The notes beneath the pieces are model-generated. The model did not search any database. It had not been told where the DNA came from and saw only the letters and a program-made list of their open reading frames with translations. A program made the translations under genes and the position numbers. From Actinomycetes bacterium (GTDB lineage Bacteria > Actinomycetota > Actinomycetes > Actinomycetales > Cellulomonadaceae), in assembly GCA_023460255.1 (NCBI GenBank), contig JAEWQZ010000096.1, positions 1 through 8,739 on the forward strand: a DNA stretch of 8,739 bases, read 5' to 3'. Positions 4,172 to 8,739 of the stretch are shown piece by piece; position 1 is the stretch's first letter, and the number at the start of each line of letters is the position of its first letter.

Positions 4172-6337
4172 TCAGGCCTCCATCATCACCCGCTCGGACT
4201 CCCCCGCCCCGAACAACCAGCCCTGGCCGAACTCCCAGCCGCACGCCCGCAGGAACTGCGCCTGTGCTGTGGTCTCGACCCCCTCGGCGATCGTGATCAT
4301 CTCGAGCTCGCGCGCCAGGGCCCCCAGCGCCCGGCTCACCCGCGCCGCGGCAGGGTCCTCCGGGATCCCGGCCGTGAACGACATGTCGAGCTTGACGCCG
4401 TCGACGGGCAGGTCACGCAGGTAGGACAGAGGCGCGATGCCCGTGCCGAAGTCGTCCAGCAGGACGGGCACCCCCGCCGCGCGCAGCTCGGCGAGCTCGT
4501 GCCGCACCCGGCTCTCGCCGTCGACGAGCCCCGCCTCGGTGAGCTCGATGACCAGGCGCCCGGGCGCGACACGGTTCCGCGAGATCGCCATGAGCACCTG
4601 CGCGGCGAGCTCACCGTTGCCGAGCTGGTCGGCCGAGACGTTGACCGACACCCAGCGGCCCTCGCCTGCGGTCCGGGCGAGGAACGACGCCGCCTGCCGG
4701 ACGACGTTCGTGCCCAGCGCCACGGCGAGGCCGCCCTCGACGGCCGTCGGCAGGAACGACCCCGGCAGCAGCAGCCCGCGCTCGGGGTGCTGCCAGCGCA
4801 CCAGCGCCTCGTGCCCGACCACCCGGCCGGTCGCCAGGTCCACCGTGGGCTGGTAGTGCAGGACGAGCTCGCCGGCCTCGATGGCGTGCACGAGCTCAGC
4901 CGCGGCGCCGTGCTTCGCGCCGGCGGTGACGGTCATCGACGGCTCGTAGACCTCGGTCCGGCTGCGCCCGCCGCCCTTCGCGCGGTACAGCGCCGCGTCG
5001 GCGGCCGCCAGCATGCCCATCGCCCCCGTGGCGAGGATCGACGGCTCGGCGACGGCGATCCCGACGCTCGCGCGCACGGGCAGCTGACGCTTGTGCGTGC
5101 GCACGGGGTTGAGCAGGCCGCGGTGGATGGCGGCGGCGATCTCGAACGCCGTGCGCGCGGCGTCGTCGCCCGGGACGACGATCGCGAACTCGTCGCCACC
5201 CTGGCGCGCGACCAGACCGCGGCCCGCCGTCGCGCTGCGCAGCACACCCGCGACGTGCACGAGGACGTCGTCGCCGGCCGCGTGGCCGTACCTGTCGTTG
5301 ATCTGCTTGAACTCGTCGAGGTCGATGGTCAGCACGGCGATCCGGCCCGGGGCGTCCGGCGGCTCGCAGGCGCGCTGGAGGACGTCCTGCATCATCGACC
5401 GGTTCGCCAGGCCCGTCAGCGGGTCGTGCATCGCCCGGTGCGCGAGCATCTCGGACTGGAGCCGGGACTCCGTGATGTCACGCATCTGGATGACGAAGTG
5501 GTCCGGCGCACCCTCGTCGGTCCGCACCAGGACGACGTCGAGCACCACCCAGACCGTCTGGCCGTCGGGGCGCAGGTAGCGCTTCTCGAGGGAGAACCTG
5601 TCCCCCTCGCCCGCGAGCAGCCGTTGCACGCTCGCCCGTTCCACCCCCCGGTCGTCGGAGTGCGACAGGGCCGACAGGTCGTGGCCCACGAGCACCGACG
5701 GCTCGACGGCGAAGAGCGAGGCGAGGGCCGCGTTGACCTCCTGGAGCCGCCACTGGGGGTCGGCGAGCGCCATCCCGATGGGGGCGTTCTCCATCGCGAG
5801 GCGGAACTGGAGCTCGGAGCGGGCGAGGGCGGCGCGCACCTCGCGCGGCCCGGTGACGTCCGCGAGCACCGTCATCAGGTCCTGCCCGCCGTCCGGCGTG
5901 GCGACCCCGCGGGTGGACACCTGGACCCAGCGCACCGCGGCGCCCGACAGGGGCTGGGCACCGACGACGTACGGTGCGGCGTCGGGCGCCAGCACCTGGG
6001 CGAACACCGCGCCCGGCGCCACGGCCTCCCCCTGCTCGGTGACCCAGCGCACAGGCAGCTCGGTCACGGACCGGCCGACGAGGTCGGCCACCGGCACGTC
6101 GAACGCCCGCGCGGCCGCATCGTTCGCGAGGAGCACCGTGCCGCCGGCGGAGTGCACCACGACCCCGTCACGTGCGGCCGCGAGCACGGCGGCCAGCCGC
6201 CGCTCGACGGTCGCGGTGGCCGAGGAACGGTCTGCGGCGGCGCGCCGTCCGGCCACCGCCAGGTACGCCGCGGCCCCGCCCAGCAGGACCACGAGCGCGA
6301 GCAGCGCGAGGGTGAGCGGCGTCAGTCCCGATCCCAT
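4172..6337 (-). CDS. Membrane-anchored PAS-PAS-GGDEF-EAL c-di-GMP enzyme
   Basis: A 721-residue signalling protein predicted to make and/or degrade cyclic di-GMP. Order: one N-terminal membrane helix (6-29), a short linker, PAS 1 (about 45-163), PAS 2 with a PAC-like end (about 174-290, closing Q-M-R-D-I-T-E), GGDEF (about 293-465) and EAL (about 475-715). The GGDEF domain has Asp339, the F-K-x-x-N-D motif (343-348) and an intact G-G-D-E-F (380-384). The inhibitory RxxD site, five residues before it, reads A-G-R-G (371-374), so it is absent. The EAL domain keeps Glu510-Ala-Leu, Asn566, Glu598, Asp628-Asp629, Lys649, Glu685 and Gln705, so phosphodiesterase activity looks possible. Both domains therefore look competent, and the net direction cannot be told. 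The PAS domains show no obvious haem or flavin signature. ATG 6337 lies inside the last codons of ftsK, overlapping by 16 bases, with only a weak GGCGGA upstream, which suggests coupling to ftsK translation. It ends 10 bases from the convergent capA stop. Confidence 0.93.
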   Translation of the reverse strand: MGSGLTPLTLALLALVVLLGGAAAYLAVAGRRAAADRSSATATVERRLAAVLAAARDGVVVHSAGGTVLLANDAAARAFDVPVADLVGRSVTELPVRWVTEQGEAVAPGAVFAQVLAPDAAPYVVGAQPLSGAAVRWVQVSTRGVATPDGGQDLMTVLADVTGPREVRAALARSELQFRLAMENAPIGMALADPQWRLQEVNAALASLFAVEPSVLVGHDLSALSHSDDRGVERASVQRLLAGEGDRFSLEKRYLRPDGQTVWVVLDVVLVRTDEGAPDHFVIQMRDITESRLQSEMLAHRAMHDPLTGLANRSMMQDVLQRACEPPDAPGRIAVLTIDLDEFKQINDRYGHAAGDDVLVHVAGVLRSATAGRGLVARQGGDEFAIVVPGDDAARTAFEIAAAIHRGLLNPVRTHKRQLPVRASVGIAVAEPSILATGAMGMLAAADAALYRAKGGGRSRTEVYEPSMTVTAGAKHGAAAELVHAIEAGELVLHYQPTVDLATGRVVGHEALVRWQHPERGLLLPGSFLPTAVEGGLAVALGTNVVRQAASFLARTAGEGRWVSVNVSADQLGNGELAAQVLMAISRNRVAPGRLVIELTEAGLVDGESRVRHELAELRAAGVPVLLDDFGTGIAPLSYLRDLPVDGVKLDMSFTAGIPEDPAAARVSRALGALARELEMITIAEGVETTAQAQFLRACGWEFGQGWLFGAGESERVMMEA

Positions 6338-8739
6338 GCCGGTCCGCCGTCGTCGTCCGCCTGGTCGTAGACCTCGCCGTCGTCGCCGGGCTCTCCGCGC
6401 AGCAGGGCAAGGGTGGCGGCCAGGTCGTCCGGCGCGACGAGCACCTCGCGGGCCTTGGAGCCCTCCGAGGGTCCGACGATCTCGCGGGACTCGAGCAGGT
6501 CCATGAGCCGGCCCGCCTTGGCGAAGCCGACCCGCAGCTTGCGCTGCAGCATGGACGTCGACCCGAACTGGGTGGAGATGACGAGCTCGGCGGCCTGGAG
6601 CAGGAGGTCGAGGTCATCGCCGATGTCCTCGTCCACCTGCTTCTTCGCCGCCGGTGCCGCCACGTCCGTCCGGTAGGTCGGCTTGAGCTGGGTCTTCACG
6701 TGCGCGACGACGGCGTGGATCTCCGCCTCCGTCACCCACGCGCCCTGGACGCGCATCGGCTTCGCGGCACCCATCGGCAGGAACAGGGCGTCGCCCTGCC
6801 CGATGAGCTTCTCCGCGCCCGGCTGGTCCAGGACGACCCGGCTGTCCGTGAGCGACGACGTCGCGAAAGCCATCCGCGACGGGACGTTCGCCTTGATCAC
6901 GCCCGTCACCACGTCGACGCTCGGTCGCTGCGTCGCCAGCACGAGATGGATCCCCGCCGCTCGCGCGAGCTGGGTGATCCGCTGGACCGACGCCTCGACG
7001 TCCCTGGGTGCCACCATCATGAGATCGGCAAGTTCGTCGACGATGACAAGGAGATACGGGTACGGCGCGATGTGACGTTCGCTGCCCGGCAGCGGCTTGA
7101 CCTTGCCGGAGCGGACCCCCGCGTTGAAGTCGTCGATGTGCTTGAAGCCGAAGGTGGCCAGGTCGTCGTACCGCTGCTCCATCTCGTGCACGACCCACTC
7201 GAGGGCCTCCGCGGCCTTCTTGGGGTTGGTGATGATGGGCGTGATGAGGTGCGGGATGCCGTCGTAGACGGTCAGCTCCACGCGCTTGGGGTCGACGAGG
7301 ATCATCCGCACCTCGTCCGGCGTCGACCGCATGAGGATCGAGACGATCATCGAGTTGATGAAGCTCGACTTGCCCGCGCCGGTGGCGCCCGCCACGAGCA
7401 GGTGCGGCATGCGCGCCAGGTTGGCCGTGACGTAGCCACCCTCGACGTCCTTGCCGACGCCCATCATCAGCGGGTGCTCGCTGCGCCTGGCGGCCGAGGA
7501 CCGCAGCACGTCGCCCAGCGCCACGGTCTCCCGGTCGGTGTTGGGGATCTCGATGCCGATGGCGGACTTGCCGGGGATGGGCGACAGGATCCGCACGTCG
7601 GCGCTGGCCACGGCGTAGGAGATGTTGCGGCTCAGCGCCGTGACGCGCTCGACCTTGATGCCGGGGCCCAGCTCGACCTCGTAGCGCGTCACCGTCGGAC
7701 CGCGCATGAAGCCCGTGACCTGGGCGTCGACCTCGAACTCGTCGAGGACTGTGGTGAGCGCCTCGACCACGCGGTCGTTCGCCGACGAGCGGACCTTGTG
7801 CGGCAGGCCCTTGGCGAGCAGCTCCTCCGACGGCAGGACGTAGATGACGTCGCCGTCGAGCATCGGCTGCTCCCCGCGGGGCACCGGCGTCGTGACGGCG
7901 GGGGCGGCGGGGCGGGACGACGGCGCGGCCGGCTCCATCACCGTCGTGACGACGTCGGCGGGCTCGACGGCGACCGCGTCGGAGTCGGCCTGCTCGTCGT
8001 CGAGCCACTCGACCGGGTCCGGCGTCCTGTCGCGCCGCCGGCCCCGGCGGCGTCCCGCCTTCTCGTCGGGGTCGATCACCGTCGTCACCGCGTCCGGGCC
8101 GACGGGCTCGTCGTCCTTGCGACCCGTGAGCCAGCGGGCTGCCTGGCGCAGCCGTGGGACGACCTGGTGCACGGGCGTCGCGGTGAGCACCAGCAGGCCG
8201 AACACGGCGAGCAGGACGAGGATCGGCACGGTCACCCAGGCCGTGACGAGCGTCTCCAGCGGAGTCGCGACGATGAAGCCCAGCACGCCCCCGGCGGCGC
8301 GGACGGGGTCGAACCCGTCGGCGGGCGACGGCAGCCCGGCGTTCAGGTGCACCAGGCCGCAGGTCGCCACGATGATCGCGCTCAGCCCGATCCCCATCCG
8401 ACCGTTGGCCTGCACCCGGTCGGGGTGCCGCATCAGGCGTACGGCCCCGCCGAGCAGCAGCAGGGGCACCACGAGACCGACGAGCCCGAAGGTGCCCGCC
8501 ACGGCGTTGTGCACGACGTCTCCGGCAGTGCCCGACAGCCCCCACCACTCGCGGGCGGCGACGACGACGGCGAGCCCCACCAGCGCGAAGGCGAGACCGT
8601 CGCGGCGGTGCGCCGGGTCGAGGTCGCGTGCCCCCTGGCCGATCCTGCGGGCCGTGCCGCCGACGAGGTGCGCGCCTCCCATCCAGGCCCCGCGCACCAT
8701 GCGCACGGGCAGGGAGCGCCGGGGCGGCTGGGCCGGGCG
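6322..8739 (-). CDS. ftsK: DNA translocase FtsK (N terminus beyond window)
   Basis: FtsK pumps DNA at the division septum and drives dimer resolution at dif. Numbering from GTG 8706: N-terminal membrane helices at about 37-58, 70-91, 104-124 and 137-178, a charged, low-complexity linker (about 185-285), a translocase alpha/beta motor (about 300-685) and the DNA-reading gamma winged helix (about 697-760). The Walker A loop is G-A-T-G-A-G-K-S (440-447, Lys446) and Walker B is L-L-V-I-V-D-E-L (552-559, Asp557-Glu558), with A-T-Q-R-P-S (591-596) after it. The gamma domain shows I-S-T-Q-F-G-S-T-S-M-L-Q-R-K-L-R-V-G-F-A-K-A. An acidic tail (771-794) extends past it. GTG 8706 is probably not the start: the frame stays open to the window edge with a basic, Pro-rich segment (R-P-A-Q-P-P-R-R) typical of the cytoplasmic N terminus of actinobacterial FtsK. 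The linker repeats V-T-T-V-I/M-D/E-P. The 3' end overlaps the c-di-GMP gene. Confidence 0.97.
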   Translation of the reverse strand, partial: RPAQPPRRSLPVRMVRGAWMGGAHLVGGTARRIGQGARDLDPAHRRDGLAFALVGLAVVVAAREWWGLSGTAGDVVHNAVAGTFGLVGLVVPLLLLGGAVRLMRHPDRVQANGRMGIGLSAIIVATCGLVHLNAGLPSPADGFDPVRAAGGVLGFIVATPLETLVTAWVTVPILVLLAVFGLLVLTATPVHQVVPRLRQAARWLTGRKDDEPVGPDAVTTVIDPDEKAGRRRGRRRDRTPDPVEWLDDEQADSDAVAVEPADVVTTVMEPAAPSSRPAAPAVTTPVPRGEQPMLDGDVIYVLPSEELLAKGLPHKVRSSANDRVVEALTTVLDEFEVDAQVTGFMRGPTVTRYEVELGPGIKVERVTALSRNISYAVASADVRILSPIPGKSAIGIEIPNTDRETVALGDVLRSSAARRSEHPLMMGVGKDVEGGYVTANLARMPHLLVAGATGAGKSSFINSMIVSILMRSTPDEVRMILVDPKRVELTVYDGIPHLITPIITNPKKAAEALEWVVHEMEQRYDDLATFGFKHIDDFNAGVRSGKVKPLPGSERHIAPYPYLLVIVDELADLMMVAPRDVEASVQRITQLARAAGIHLVLATQRPSVDVVTGVIKANVPSRMAFATSSLTDSRVVLDQPGAEKLIGQGDALFLPMGAAKPMRVQGAWVTEAEIHAVVAHVKTQLKPTYRTDVAAPAAKKQVDEDIGDDLDLLLQAAELVISTQFGSTSMLQRKLRVGFAKAGRLMDLLESREIVGPSEGSKAREVLVAPDDLAATLALLRGEPGDDGEVYDQADDDGGPAWDRD

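Noticed and set aside
2955..4424. Plus-strand frame of 489 codons overlapping capA in another frame
   Set aside because: Compositionally skewed to Arg/Gly/Pro/Asp; the overlapping frame carries the full CapA motif set and signal segment.
4499..6370. Long plus-strand open frame (623 codons) opposite the c-di-GMP gene
   Set aside because: It is His/Arg/Gly-rich with no domain-like pattern, the usual mirror frame of a high-GC gene. The minus-strand frame has complete GGDEF and EAL motifs.
8704..8706. GTG as the real start of ftsK
   Set aside because: The frame is open to the window edge with a basic, Pro-rich stretch typical of the FtsK N terminus, and no ribosome site is evident, so the gene is treated as partial.
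8707..8714. GGGCAGGG, a match to the E. coli FtsK-orienting (KOPS) consensus, at the upstream side of GTG 8706
   Set aside because: A single G-rich octamer is expected by chance in GC-rich DNA, and KOPS preference in this lineage is unknown. Only genome-wide strand skew would show it.

Overview
The window looks like chromosomal DNA of a high-GC actinobacterium. Third codon positions are almost all G or C, GTG starts are common, and the proteins match actinobacterial families (Lhr-linked Nei glycosylase, ClgR, PgsA, FtsK). The Pro-Thr stalk on a secreted protein and the overall protein style fit the Cellulomonas group of Micrococcales. That placement is an impression, not a computed result.

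Layout, left to right. (1) Positions 1-1171, plus strand: the 3' end of the lhr helicase gene overlaps a complete Nei/Fpg-family DNA glycosylase gene, a DNA-repair pair. The glycosylase stop codon sits in the loop of a perfect hairpin, a likely terminator facing the next block. (2) Positions 1213-2800, minus strand: pgsA (phosphatidylglycerophosphate synthase) and cinA/pncC (NMN deamidase) are coupled by a 4-base GTGA overlap. A 146-base gap then carries a candidate promoter, two abutting palindromes and a strong Shine-Dalgarno, followed by clgR (a small HTH regulator). (3) Positions 2801-2856: a 56-base divergent promoter region in which both genes may be leaderless or nearly so. (4) Positions 2857-4161, plus strand: a secreted or membrane-anchored CapA-family metallophosphatase on a (Thr-Pro)8 stalk. 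(5) Positions 4172-6337, minus strand: a membrane-anchored PAS-PAS-GGDEF-EAL c-di-GMP enzyme whose start lies inside the end of ftsK. (6) Positions 6322-8739, minus strand: ftsK (DNA translocase), complete at its C terminus and running off the right edge at its N terminus.

How it fits together. The ftsK, pgsA, cinA and clgR genes form a recurring actinobacterial neighbourhood (chromosome segregation, anionic lipid synthesis, nucleotide salvage, Clp/stress control). Here the c-di-GMP gene and the capA-like gene lie between ftsK and pgsA. The c-di-GMP gene shares 16 bases with ftsK and is probably co-transcribed and translationally coupled with it. This is the most unusual arrangement in the window. 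The genes are all long and intact. I see no insertion sequence, CRISPR array, tRNA or rRNA, and no gene-free stretch longer than 146 bases.
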